This document shows, piece after piece, positions 1 through 7,532 of a stretch of DNA of 9,421 bases; the stretch's first letter is position 1; every line of letters starts with the position of its first letter. The stretch is from Desulfuromonadales bacterium (GTDB lineage Bacteria > Desulfobacterota > Desulfuromonadia > Desulfuromonadales > UBA2294). Position numbers and translations under genes: made by a program. The notes beneath the pieces were generated by a model. That model made no database searches. It was not told where the DNA came from and saw only the letters and a program-made list of their open reading frames with translations. Where the stretch lies: contig JAUVAJ010000036.1 of the NCBI GenBank assembly GCA_030591795.1, positions 1 through 9,421 of the forward strand, in the 5' to 3' direction.

Positions 1-31
1 ATTGGTAGTGCAGGTGGAAGGTGTAGATAAG

Positions 32-47
32 GGGCTGTCAGGAGCCC
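32..47 (-). terminator. Short hairpin downstream of the secreted-protein gene (weak terminator candidate)
   Basis: A 5-bp GC-rich stem (GGGCT/AGCCC, loop of 6) lies 42 bases past the stop codon of the minus-strand gene. On the minus strand it is followed by CCTTATCT rather than a T-run, so it is at best a poor intrinsic terminator. The remainder of 1-88 shows no recognisable gene. Confidence 0.25.
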
Positions 48-88
48 GCCGGCGTAACTGAAAAGGGTTCCGGGCAGGCGCATCGTGG

Positions 89-1216
89 TTAGCGGGTCAC
101 ACCGAACGCGGCCAGCAGTTTGAGGTAACTGTTGAACTGTGATGGTGAAGGGTTGCCGGTAAGAGGCAGGCCGGTAAGACGACCGAAATCCTCCATGGAT
201 GAAGCACGCGGGCTGAGCACGATTTGGTCGATGCCGCAGTGTGGTGGAATCTTGAAGGCCAGAGGAGTTTGGCCTTTTTCGAGGACGACTCCACCTGCCT
301 GCTTATCTGTAAAGCGGCGATCTGGAGAAATTATAAAAGATTGAGTATTGACCAGACCACTGATTTCAGATTTACCGACACATCTGACTGAAAGGTCGTA
401 GACGCCGGTTGATGGAACGTCGACACCAATTTCAAAAGTTACCGGATCAGCTCCGACGCTGACCCATTCCCCCTGACTGGGTGCGCCGAGGTGACGGTTG
501 GTAGATAATCTGCTGTTTTTAGGTAGCGGGAAGTCCTCGGCTTCAAAAACGATATCTTCGCCAGCGTTCGGCAGGGTTGAGTGCAGACCGAGAAGTTGTA
601 CCGTAGTGACAGCCATGTCGTTAAAAGTTAGCGCAGCTTCCAGGTCCCAGCCCGTTTTCGGCGAAATTGTCGATGTCGCTAGCGCCTCGATTTCAATAAA
701 ATCGATACCGCCACGTGGTGGCACCGTCAGGTTGATATCCAGATTGCCAGCCTGCAGGTAAACAGAACCGAGATCAACATCAGTCAACCGATCTCCACCA
801 TCCGCTTCAAATTGTTGGTCACCGATCCGCAGAATGTGCCCTTTTCTGAACAGACGGGCCTTGACCCGGTATTCGCCAGAGAGGGGGAGATTGAAATGCA
901 CCGGAATATCGGTAGGTCGGTTTGGTACCCGAACCCAGCCTTGACCACTGAAGTTGCCGAAAGAAAATATTTCTTCAATTATGACCCTGGTGTCTGGCTC
1001 GTAGTTTGATTCAATTTCTATTCTGAATTTTCTCTGTCCATTAAGAATCCGCAGATAATCGTTCTCCTCCGGTTCATCAGGCAGGCCGAACGACCAGCCA
1101 AGCCCTTCAACCAATCCAAGCATCAGGTCACGTTGTGTCAGGTTGGTAACTTGTCCGGCTGAGACCGGCATAGCAAGAAATAGAGAAAATAAAATGATGG
1201 TGATGTGCCGCAGCAT
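89..1216 (-). CDS. Secreted protein with two tandem CBM6/35-like beta-sandwich domains
   Basis: A 375-residue exported protein of unknown function. Residues 1-20 form a signal peptide (hydrophobic core IILFSLFLAM, likely cleavage after PVSA). Two homologous beta-sandwich units follow. Unit 1 spans about 77-180 (QGWVRV, SGEYRVKARL, PPRGGIDFIEIE). Unit 2 spans about 222-340 (FEAEDF at 224-229, QGEWVSV, TGVYDLSVRC, PPHCGIDQIVL). The EAEDF entry strand, the G-W-V strand and the late G-I-D-x-I strand resemble carbohydrate-binding modules of families 6/35, so sugar or polysaccharide binding is plausible, but no catalytic domain is present. Leu-rich segments of similar style lie before unit 1, between the units and at the C-terminus. 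The start is supported by AAGGAA about 9 bases upstream on the minus strand. The gene is divergent from everything else here, so no operon partner is visible. Being a real secreted gene is near certain; the ligand is a guess. Confidence 0.85.
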   Translation of the reverse strand: MLRHITIILFSLFLAMPVSAGQVTNLTQRDLMLGLVEGLGWSFGLPDEPEENDYLRILNGQRKFRIEIESNYEPDTRVIIEEIFSFGNFSGQGWVRVPNRPTDIPVHFNLPLSGEYRVKARLFRKGHILRIGDQQFEADGGDRLTDVDLGSVYLQAGNLDINLTVPPRGGIDFIEIEALATSTISPKTGWDLEAALTFNDMAVTTVQLLGLHSTLPNAGEDIVFEAEDFPLPKNSRLSTNRHLGAPSQGEWVSVGADPVTFEIGVDVPSTGVYDLSVRCVGKSEISGLVNTQSFIISPDRRFTDKQAGGVVLEKGQTPLAFKIPPHCGIDQIVLSPRASSMEDFGRLTGLPLTGNPSPSQFNSYLKLLAAFGVTR

Positions 1217-1615
1217 AGTGGTGATTCCTTTGTTTTTTGTCAGGCTAGCATAATTTGTAACCCGTTTGAAGTCTCATAGCTATATAGGATTGTTTGTTGC
1301 AGATGACGGCTGATGTACTTGTCAAAAGCGCTGTTTGGTTTGAATGCTGAAATGCTGCAAGTTGCTGATAGCTAATATGTAATTCTTTTTTGTTGTTGCG
1401 AAGCACTGTTTTTGTGGGATATATGTATTGCGATATGTTAATGGCAAGATATTGATTGGCACATATATTGATAATACTCCCCGGTCGAAACAAGCTTCGT
1501 TGCCGAAATTACTGATATTGCTGGAATAGCAGCTGCAACCGGCCTGGCTTAAAGGCGTGCAGATGGCACCGGTCGGGCCGTGCGTAACTTCGATGGGCGC
1601 CTACGGATATGTTGA
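1217..1615. other. AT-rich intergenic region, no intact gene
   Basis: This stretch lies between the divergent secreted-protein gene and the barrel remnant. All frames are interrupted and the small open frames look random. It should hold the promoter of the minus-strand gene, but I found no convincing -35/-10 pair. The one notable element is a sigma-54-like sequence at 1457-1471, listed separately. The part from about 1550 to 1615 may be further eroded coding sequence of the barrel gene (the frame N-F-D-G-R-L-R leads into a stop at 1613), but it cannot be assigned. Confidence 0.5.
1457..1471 (+). promoter_or_regulatory. Sigma-54-like -24/-12 element (weak)
   Basis: TGGCACA-tata-TTGA matches the -24 block of the sigma-54 consensus (TGGCACG-N4-TTGCA) in 6 of 7 bases and has the correct 10-base gap between the -24 GG and the -12 G. 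The essential -12 C is A here. It faces the barrel remnant and the binding-protein gene, so it could be the old operon promoter. The deviation and the AT-rich surroundings keep this speculative. Confidence 0.25.
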
Positions 1616-1828
1616 TTGTTCCGGTTTCTGGCCTCGAGCGACTTTCACTATTACTGCTACCACAAAGATTAGGCGTTGGCGGCACGATATGATGTTGACA
1701 GGTTTTGGCTGATCAAGGCCGAATATCACATGATCAATGGTGACGATCTGCTCCTGTCGTATTACAATAATAATAACGCCGCCAAACACTGGGACTACTA
1801 CATCGTCAAGATATCCTTTAATTTCTGA
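1616..1828 (+). pseudogene. C-terminal remnant of an outer-membrane beta-barrel (porin-like) gene
   Basis: Read in the frame ending with TGA at 1826-1828, this encodes a string of alternating aromatic strands: SDFHYYCYHKD, a TAG stop at 1670-1672, then ALAARYDVDRFWLIKAEY, HMINGDD, and a final strand YYIVKISFNF. The last strand ends in Phe with alternating hydrophobic residues, the usual C-terminal signature of outer-membrane barrels recognised by the BAM machinery. The strands continue smoothly across the TAG, as if a Tyr codon had mutated. A second in-frame stop lies at 1613-1615, and nothing upstream restores a start, signal peptide or full barrel. A porin-like gene directly before a solo PstS-like gene is an arrangement I associate with Geobacter-type operons (recalled, not checked). 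Decay is clear; the exact porin family is not. Confidence 0.6.
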
Positions 1829-1885
1829 ATTGGTGACAATCTAAACTGAAAAAATGACGGTACAAAACGTTACGGAGGTTTAACG

Positions 1886-2305
1886 ATGAAATATTTCACC
1901 GCACTATTGATGTTTACTTTGCTTTCGGTCAGCAGTGCCGCCCTGGCTGAAGATTATGTGCTGATCACCGATAATTCCAACCCGGTGACGATGCTCTCGG
2001 CCAAGGATGTCAAAAATATCTACCTAGGCAAGAAGACCGTCTGGAGTGATGGCAGTCACATAACTGTTTTTACGCAGACCGGAGCTACTGTCAATAAGGC
2101 CTTTATGAAAGAGATGGCTCGCAAGACGCCGCAGCAATATTCGACTTACTGGAAGAAATCATTGTTCACCGGCACCGGTCTGCCACCCAGGGATTTTTCT
2201 TCCGATGAAGCGATCAAAGATGCCGTGGTAGCCAAACCTGGATCGATCGCTTATATCTCGGCTACAGCTCTTGATGACACGGTCAAACAACTTGAAATCA
2301 ATTAG
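1886..2305 (+). CDS. Small periplasmic PstS-like (phosphate-type) substrate-binding protein
   Basis: A 139-residue exported protein. The signal peptide is residues 1-21 (core FTALLMFTLLSVSSAALA, cleavage before EDYVLI). The mature part matches the short solo PBP-like domain group related to PstS: an initial strand VLITDNSNPV, the motif LSAKDVKNIYLGKKTVWSDG, a central FMKEMARKTPQQYSTYWKK helix, then FTGTGLPP and the late PGSIAYIS element. At about 118 mature residues it is much shorter than a true PstS (roughly 270 or more), so it resembles one lobe and is probably not a transporter component; no pst permease genes are nearby. The start is well supported by GGAGG at 1874-1878, 7 bases before ATG. 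It sits 57 bases after the decayed barrel gene and 17 bases before the decayed sensor gene, so it appears to be the intact survivor of a dead operon. In related clusters such proteins are thought to act with a neighbouring sensor (inference). Confidence 0.8.
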   Translation: MKYFTALLMFTLLSVSSAALAEDYVLITDNSNPVTMLSAKDVKNIYLGKKTVWSDGSHITVFTQTGATVNKAFMKEMARKTPQQYSTYWKKSLFTGTGLPPRDFSSDEAIKDAVVAKPGSIAYISATALDDTVKQLEIN

Positions 2306-2322
2306 AAGCAGACTGTAAATAA

Positions 2323-2665
2323 ATGGTTTTTCTAAACACCATAAAGCGTAAGGTCTGGTTTTGCGCCAGCGTGGGTATACTCGGTTTTTTGGTTACGACT
2401 GTTTCGACTTACTATGCGAGCAATCGACTGATCAGTAATCTGGAACGTCTGCGCGATGTGTTGTTTCCTTTATCGATCCTGGGGGAAGATGCTAGAAATC
2501 TTTTTGCTCTGCAGACCTCTTATTACGAGTATCAAAAGTCTCGATTCCACCACGGTGGTTAATGAAGCAACAGGTTCTCTAGAGGATCAAGTCAGGTTGT
2601 TATTAAAGGCCGTTGGCCGGTTTAACCTTGAAGCTAAGGTTACAATGGTTGTTCCGGATAACTAA
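2323..2665 (+). pseudogene. Frameshifted, truncated N-terminus of a membrane sensor (histidine kinase or MCP type)
   Basis: The first frame (2323-2562) begins MVFLNTIKRKVW, then a membrane segment (about residues 12-32, FCASVGILGFLVTTVSTYYA) and a helical periplasmic start (LISNLERLRDVLFPLSILGEDARNLFALQTSYYEYQ). After the AAAA run at 2534-2537 the frame turns to KSRFHHGG-stop, while the +1 frame continues helically (SLDSTTVVNEATGSL, EDQVRLLLKAVGRFNLEA) to a stop at 2665. Removing one A from the run joins the halves into 113 residues with no break. The combined pattern, one TM followed by a long helical extracytoplasmic region with a DVLFP-like turn, resembles four-helix-bundle sensors of kinases or chemoreceptors. 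The second TM, HAMP and all output domains are missing, so it is a relic even if the frameshift were a sequencing error. No strong ribosome binding site precedes the ATG. Confidence 0.65.
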
Positions 2666-2734
2666 TGTTCTAAACTTCTGTATATTATTGAGTTTTTTTG
2701 CATTTTATATAGCAGCGTGATTGTGCTAATATTT

Positions 2735-2774
2735 GCCAGTAGTTGACCTGAAAAGTTAAGCTGCTGGCTTTTTT
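2735..2774 (+). terminator. Rho-independent terminator before the kinase gene
   Basis: A 10-bp stem pairs 2735-2744 (GCCAGTAGTT) with 2759-2768 (AGCTGCTGGC), with two G-U wobbles and a 14-base loop, and is followed at once by TTTTTT (2769-2774). This is a classic intrinsic terminator for the remnant operon ending at 2665. It also implies that the kinase gene starting 66 bases later has its own promoter, which I could not identify confidently. Confidence 0.7.
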
Positions 2775-2839
2775 GTTTGGGTCGTTGTTTCAATGCCGCG
2801 TTGTTCATAGATTAGTAACCTGTTCAGTGTGAGATCTTG

Positions 2840-5803
2840 ATGCGAGTTATTTCCTCTCTCAAGCGAGCTTTTACTCTCCATTACATTGTCGCGGCCGCTG
2901 TGCCGATAATCTTTTTTGCGTGGATTTCCTTTCACTATGCCAATGAATATCTGTTGCAACAGGTGTTCAGAACAAACACTTTCCTGGCCCATGAAGTCAG
3001 GGCACAAATTAATGACTTTTTGCACCAACGCTCTGCATCGTTAAAACATGTTGCCATAACCGTACTTGGCGACAGTATCTTTAATCTCAAGGATATTGAT
3101 CGATATCTTTCTGAAGAAGTCGAAACTTTAAAGGAATTTGAATCAATCTATATCATTGACCGCTCTGGCAAGGTTGTTTATCTCGGTCTGTCTGCGAGTC
3201 AAGATGCCTTTAAAATTGACTATAAGGGCGTCGATCTTTCCGGCAACGAGCTGTTTCGCAGTTTTGACCGGGGTGAGGAGCCGGGTTGGTCAGATATCTA
3301 TACGTCTCTGGTTACAGGTGAACCGTCAATCAGCCTGGGTGTGACCAGTGGTGATTTTTTGGTGGTCGGCAATTTCAGCTTACAGCGACTCGCTGCAATT
3401 ATCACGCGTTTTTCCCTCTATGAACAGACCGCATTAGCCGATGGTGTGAGCCAACCGATGACTTTTGCCATCATTGATCGTAATGGGGTGCCGATTGCCC
3501 ATACGGATGTCACAAAGGTTCTACGCCGGCAGGGGATGTTGTTTCACCCGGAAGTTACTGACGCTTTGTCAGGCAAGGCCGGTACTGACATCTACTGGCA
3601 TGGCAAAAAGCAGATGGTTGAAAGTGGTTTGCCGGTAGATGCGACCGGGTGGGCGGTCTGGATTTCCAGAGATTATGATCAGGTGATGGAGCCGCTGTCA
3701 ACGACCAGGAACATCTTCTTTATGATTCTGGCGAGCTCAATTCTGGTTGCGATTCTTTCCGGTCTGATGACTGCACGCAATGTTCTGCGCCCTCTCGGAG
3801 CGCTGGTCGATGGGGTTCGTGCTTTGACGACCGGTGGCGGCAATTTCCGTCCGGGGCGGCGCTCATATACAGAGATTAATGATCTTACGCAGGGTTTTCA
3901 GCGTATGGCCCAGTCGGTGTTTGATCGTGAGACGTCTCTGCGTATGAGTGAAACCCGTTTCCGGTCATTAGTTAACTCGATCGAAGGGGTAGTATTTGAG
4001 GCGGATTTCCCTGGATTTGAGTTCACTTTTGTCAGTGAACGTTCTAAACAGATTTTGGGGTTTTCAGTCGACCAATGGTTGGCGACTCCAGACTTCTGGC
4101 AACAATGCATTCATCCGGATGATCGTCAGTGGGCGCTGGATTATTGTATTGATCAGGCAGGCAGCGGGCGCGATCACCAGATAGAGTATCGCATTCTGCA
4201 CCGAGAAGGCCATGTTGTCTGGGTAAGGCAGATGGTTAACGTTGTCGTTGAAGAGGGCAAGACGACTCGCTTGCTCGGCGTAATGATTGATGTGACTGGC
4301 AGCAAGGAGGCTGCGATAGCGCTGCAGGATAGCGAATTGAAGTTTCGCAGCCTGGTTGAGCAGGCCGCTGATGCAATCCTTATTTATGACGCTGAAGGCC
4401 ATTTTGTTGACGTTAACGAGCAGGCTTGTCGCTCGCTCGGTTATAGTCGAGAAGAGTTGAAGCGAAGATTGCTTGCGGATATCCTGATACTGCAGGCGCC
4501 GCTGGAATTCACCACATTGCAGAATTCTGTCATGCGGGGTGGTTCCTTGACCTTTGAAGCAGAGTATCGGCGTAAAAACAACACTCTTTTTCCGGTGGAG
4601 ATTCGTCTTGGCTCATTCCAGCATCAAGATGCCCCATTGTTTCTGGCGTTGGTTCGTGACATCACCGACCGGAAAAAGGTTGTTGCTGCATTGCGTGAAA
4701 GTGAGGAACAGGTTCGGTTGCTGCTCAATTCGACTTCCGAAGGTATCTATGGCATAGACTGTGATCAAAAATGTACGTTTTGTAATCCTGCCGGTCTCAA
4801 GCTTCTGGGCTATGAGAAAGAAGAGGATCTTCTTGGCCAGAATACGCACGAACTTTTTCATCACTCACACACAGATGGGTCGCCTTACCCGCATAAAGAA
4901 TGTCTGATCTACAACGTTTTGAACACCGGCCAAGAGGTTCATACCGATACCGAATCTTTCTGGCGTGCCGACGGCAGTCAGTTTGCAGTCGAATATTTTG
5001 CCCATCCGGTGCTTAAGGACGATGCCCTGGTCGGGGTTGTTGTTGCTTTTCATGATGTGACGGAACGAAAATTACTACAGCAGCAGAGCATTCGAACTGC
5101 TCAGCTCGCTTCGCTTGGCGAACTGGCGGCTGGCGTGGCGCATGAAATAAACAACCCGATCAGCGGTGTGATAAATTATGCCCAGATCATACTGAATCGT
5201 AAAATTAAATCCGGGGAAGAGACAGAGCTGATCGAACGAATTATCAAAGAGGGTGAGCGAGTTGCGACCATCGTCAAGGATCTGCTGTTTTTTGCTCGCG
5301 AGAGCGGGCCTGAAAAGAGCCTGTCTAATATTCGCGAGGTTCTGGATGATTCGTTATCGCTCTCTGCGGCTCAGATAAGAAAAGAAGGTATTTTGCTGAA
5401 TATTGATTATGCCGAAGATTTACCGATGGTAAATACGCGCGCTCAGCAGATTCAACAACTGTTTTTGAATCTTTTAAGTAATTCCCGGCATGCTTTAAAT
5501 GAAAAGTACCCCACCCACAGTTCAAACAAAAAAATAGATATCACCATCAAGCAGACAGTACATGACAGTGCCTCCTATGTGCTGATTGTGATTAAGGACT
5601 ACGGTATCGGAATATCAGAGCAGATGCTTGAACGTGTCATGCATCCGTTTGTGACCTCGAAACCTGCCGGTGTCGGAACCGGCCTCGGACTCAGCATCAG
5701 CTTCGAAATCGTCAAAAATCATGGTGGTCGTATTTGGATTGAGAGTATTGAGGGAGAGTCGACTGAAGTTTTTGTCGAATTACCGATCGCCCGAAAGGAA
5801 TAA
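2840..5803 (+). CDS. Membrane sensor histidine kinase: dCache-like, HAMP, three PAS, HisKA, HATPase
   Basis: A 987-residue hybrid-free sensor kinase. TM1 is about residues 15-33. The periplasmic region at about 34-290 is dCache-like (IYIIDRSGKVVYLG, FAIIDRNGVPIAHTD, ATGWAVWISRDYDQVMEPL). TM2 is about 292-312, followed by HAMP to about 366. Three PAS units begin at about 370 (SETRFRSLVNS, a PAS_3-like fold ending in IDVTGSKEA), 498 (SELKFRSLVEQAADAI) and 621 (SEEQVRLLLNSTSEGIYGID, with HHSHTDGSPYPHKEC). The catalytic core shows the phosphoacceptor H768 in GVAHEINNP, the N-box with N881 (NLLSNSRHAL), G1 with D920 (KDYGIGIS), the F-box HPFVTSKPAG, and G2 at 946-951 (GTGLGL). All are intact, so it should be active. 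It is NtrB-like in its H-box, which fits the NtrC-type partner 2 bases downstream. The ATG at 2840 is preferred over the adjacent TTG at 2837 because TGAG at 2830-2833 is then 6 bases away. The ligand is unknown. Confidence 0.93.
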   Translation: MRVISSLKRAFTLHYIVAAAVPIIFFAWISFHYANEYLLQQVFRTNTFLAHEVRAQINDFLHQRSASLKHVAITVLGDSIFNLKDIDRYLSEEVETLKEFESIYIIDRSGKVVYLGLSASQDAFKIDYKGVDLSGNELFRSFDRGEEPGWSDIYTSLVTGEPSISLGVTSGDFLVVGNFSLQRLAAIITRFSLYEQTALADGVSQPMTFAIIDRNGVPIAHTDVTKVLRRQGMLFHPEVTDALSGKAGTDIYWHGKKQMVESGLPVDATGWAVWISRDYDQVMEPLSTTRNIFFMILASSILVAILSGLMTARNVLRPLGALVDGVRALTTGGGNFRPGRRSYTEINDLTQGFQRMAQSVFDRETSLRMSETRFRSLVNSIEGVVFEADFPGFEFTFVSERSKQILGFSVDQWLATPDFWQQCIHPDDRQWALDYCIDQAGSGRDHQIEYRILHREGHVVWVRQMVNVVVEEGKTTRLLGVMIDVTGSKEAAIALQDSELKFRSLVEQAADAILIYDAEGHFVDVNEQACRSLGYSREELKRRLLADILILQAPLEFTTLQNSVMRGGSLTFEAEYRRKNNTLFPVEIRLGSFQHQDAPLFLALVRDITDRKKVVAALRESEEQVRLLLNSTSEGIYGIDCDQKCTFCNPAGLKLLGYEKEEDLLGQNTHELFHHSHTDGSPYPHKECLIYNVLNTGQEVHTDTESFWRADGSQFAVEYFAHPVLKDDALVGVVVAFHDVTERKLLQQQSIRTAQLASLGELAAGVAHEINNPISGVINYAQIILNRKIKSGEETELIERIIKEGERVATIVKDLLFFARESGPEKSLSNIREVLDDSLSLSAAQIRKEGILLNIDYAEDLPMVNTRAQQIQQLFLNLLSNSRHALNEKYPTHSSNKKIDITIKQTVHDSASYVLIVIKDYGIGISEQMLERVMHPFVTSKPAGVGTGLGLSISFEIVKNHGGRIWIESIEGESTEVFVELPIARKE

Positions 5804-5805
5804 AC

Positions 5806-7509
5806 ATGAGTTCACAAATACTGGTAGTCGATGATGAGGAAAGCATTCGCTTTACATTTTCATCATTCCTTAAAGATGAGGGCTATTCAGTCACAACCGC
5901 CAGTTCTTTGGCTCAGTGTTGCGAAGAAATTAAAGATAAAGAATTTGATTTGATTTTTCTTGATATTTTGCTCGGGGGTGACAACGGTATTGATGCTCTG
6001 CGCATATGTAAAGAGAAGAACTTTGTTTGTCCGGTAGTAATGATTACGGGATCTCCCTCCCTAGATACGGCGACCGACGCTGTTCGATTGGGTGCCTACG
6101 ATTATATCCCGAAGCCGGTTCGACATGAAACTTTGCTCCGGATTACCGGCAGGGCATTAATTCATAAGCAGTTGTTAGCTCAAAAAGAAGCCTACCGTAT
6201 TCGTCTCAAGGCAATTTTCCAGAGCGTCAAGGAAGGCATCATCACGGTTGATAAACAGTTGACTGTTACTGACATGAATGATGCCGCCAAGGTTATGTTC
6301 GGTTATGAAGAGGATGTGACTGGAACACAACTGAAAAAACTTTTCCCTGACAATCCGGCTTTTCTCGATCTGGTGCAGAACAGTCTCAAAACTGACAAGG
6401 CTACCGATATCTTTCGGGTCGAAATGGCTCTCCAAAAGAATCGGCCACAGGTGATAAGTTTGACGACCGCAGCTCTGATCGAGGAGTCCGGGCGATCGGT
6501 CGGAGCGGTTATCTCCCTGCGTGATGAAACTCGCCTTGATTATCTTGAACGAGATTTGAGTGAACGTGGAAAGTTTGACCGTTTGATCGGCGTCAGTGAA
6601 GCGATGCAGTCGGTTTACGGTATGATTGAATCACTTGCGGATGTCGATACTACGGTTTTGATCACCGGTGAAAGCGGAACCGGTAAGGAGCTGGTTGCCG
6701 AGTCTTTGCACAATCGCAGCGTACGTAGAGGCAAACCGCTGGTAAGAGTCAATTGCGCAGCGCTGCCGGAAACACTGCTCGAAAGTGAATTATTTGGTCA
6801 CGTAAAAGGGTCTTTCACCGGTGCCATGCAGGATAAAGCCGGACGATTTCAACGAGCTGATGGGGGAACTATTCTGCTTGATGAAATTGCCGATATTTCG
6901 CCGGCGTTGCAGGTTCGCTTATTGCGGGTATTGCAAGAGCGTGAAATAGAAAAAGTTGGTGGCGCAGAACCTATCCCTGTAGACATCCGGGTTATTACTG
7001 CAACCAACAAGAACTTGCTTGAAAAAGTTGAATCCGGAGAGTTTCGTGAGGACCTGTATTATCGTCTTAAAGTTGTAGAAATCAAATTGCCGCCGCTGCG
7101 TGACCGACGTGAGGATGTGCCGATTCTGGTTGAGCATTTTATTGACAAATTCAATGATCGCTTCCATCGGCAGGTGGTTGGAACGTCACGGTCAATGCAG
7201 GATGTGCTGATGTGTCATGATTGGCCGGGTAATGTTCGTGAACTGGAGCACGTGATAGAACACGCATTTGTTTTGTGCCGGGAGTCGATCCTGGCCGTTG
7301 AGCATTTACCTGATGAATTGAAACAATTATCGGATGTAAATGACGCCAGGGAGAAATGTGGTGATTGCACGGCTCAGGACATACTTGATGCTCTAAAATC
7401 ATCTAATGGCAACAAGAGCAAGGCGGCTACATTGCTCGGGATCAGTCGGCGCACCATCTATAGAAAGATGGAAGAATTTGAGCTCCTGGAAGAGAAAGTC
7501 GAAGATTGA
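5806..7509 (+). CDS. NtrC-family sigma-54-dependent response regulator with an inserted PAS domain
   Basis: A 567-residue activator. The receiver is residues 1-122, with acidic pair D9/D10, phosphoacceptor D53 (FLDILLGG), T81 and K103 all present. A PAS domain follows at about 132-245 (AIFQSVKEGIITVDKQLTV, MFGYEEDVTG), which is unusual between receiver and AAA+ and suggests a second input. The AAA+ domain starts at about 258: Walker A GESGTGKE at 288-295, sigma-54 contact loop GSFTGA at 335-340 (the usual form is GAFTGA), Walker B ILLDE with D359/E360, and the arginine region FREDLYYRL. A Fis-type helix-turn-helix closes the protein (about 520-556, NKSKAATLLGISRRTIYRKM). AAGGA at 5795-5799 sits 6 bases before ATG inside the kinase gene, and the 2-base gap implies co-transcription and translational coupling. 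The neighbouring kinase is the obvious phosphodonor. A candidate target promoter lies directly downstream. Confidence 0.95.
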   Translation: MSSQILVVDDEESIRFTFSSFLKDEGYSVTTASSLAQCCEEIKDKEFDLIFLDILLGGDNGIDALRICKEKNFVCPVVMITGSPSLDTATDAVRLGAYDYIPKPVRHETLLRITGRALIHKQLLAQKEAYRIRLKAIFQSVKEGIITVDKQLTVTDMNDAAKVMFGYEEDVTGTQLKKLFPDNPAFLDLVQNSLKTDKATDIFRVEMALQKNRPQVISLTTAALIEESGRSVGAVISLRDETRLDYLERDLSERGKFDRLIGVSEAMQSVYGMIESLADVDTTVLITGESGTGKELVAESLHNRSVRRGKPLVRVNCAALPETLLESELFGHVKGSFTGAMQDKAGRFQRADGGTILLDEIADISPALQVRLLRVLQEREIEKVGGAEPIPVDIRVITATNKNLLEKVESGEFREDLYYRLKVVEIKLPPLRDRREDVPILVEHFIDKFNDRFHRQVVGTSRSMQDVLMCHDWPGNVRELEHVIEHAFVLCRESILAVEHLPDELKQLSDVNDAREKCGDCTAQDILDALKSSNGNKSKAATLLGISRRTIYRKMEEFELLEEKVED

Positions 7510-7525
7510 GTGTGTCATGGCACAC
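7510..7525. promoter_or_regulatory. 16-bp palindrome, candidate activator binding site (site 1)
   Basis: GTGTGTCATGGCACAC is a palindrome except for one pair (the fifth base from each end). It begins directly after the TGA of the sigma-54 activator gene. Its right half, ATGGCACA, is the exact inverse of the TGTGCCAT copies at 7533 and 7587. Dyads of about 16 bp placed 100-200 bases upstream of a -24/-12 promoter are typical NtrC-family enhancer sites. Its right half could also form an 8-bp hairpin with 7533-7540, so a weak transcript-end role is possible. Confidence 0.5.
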
Positions 7526-7532
7526 CTGTATT

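Noticed and set aside
1245..1493. Minus-strand open frame of 82 codons in the AT-rich intergenic region
   Set aside because: It has low-complexity composition, no ribosome binding site that I could see and no signal or domain; it probably covers promoter sequence of the secreted-protein gene.
1601..1789. Minus-strand open frame of 62 codons
   Set aside because: It is antisense to the barrel remnant, whose plus-strand frame gives a far more protein-like pattern ending in the SFNF strand.
2724..2732. Extended -10-like TGCTAATAT as promoter for the kinase gene
   Set aside because: It lies just upstream of the terminator stem with no matching -35 at proper spacing, so a start there would begin within the hairpin; the evidence is too thin to list.
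2837..2839. TTG as start codon of the kinase
   Set aside because: The adjacent ATG at 2840 has better spacing to TGAG at 2830-2833; the difference is a single residue.
4064..4402. Minus-strand open frame of 112 codons inside the kinase gene
   Set aside because: It is antisense to the first and second PAS domains of the kinase; no independent evidence supports it.
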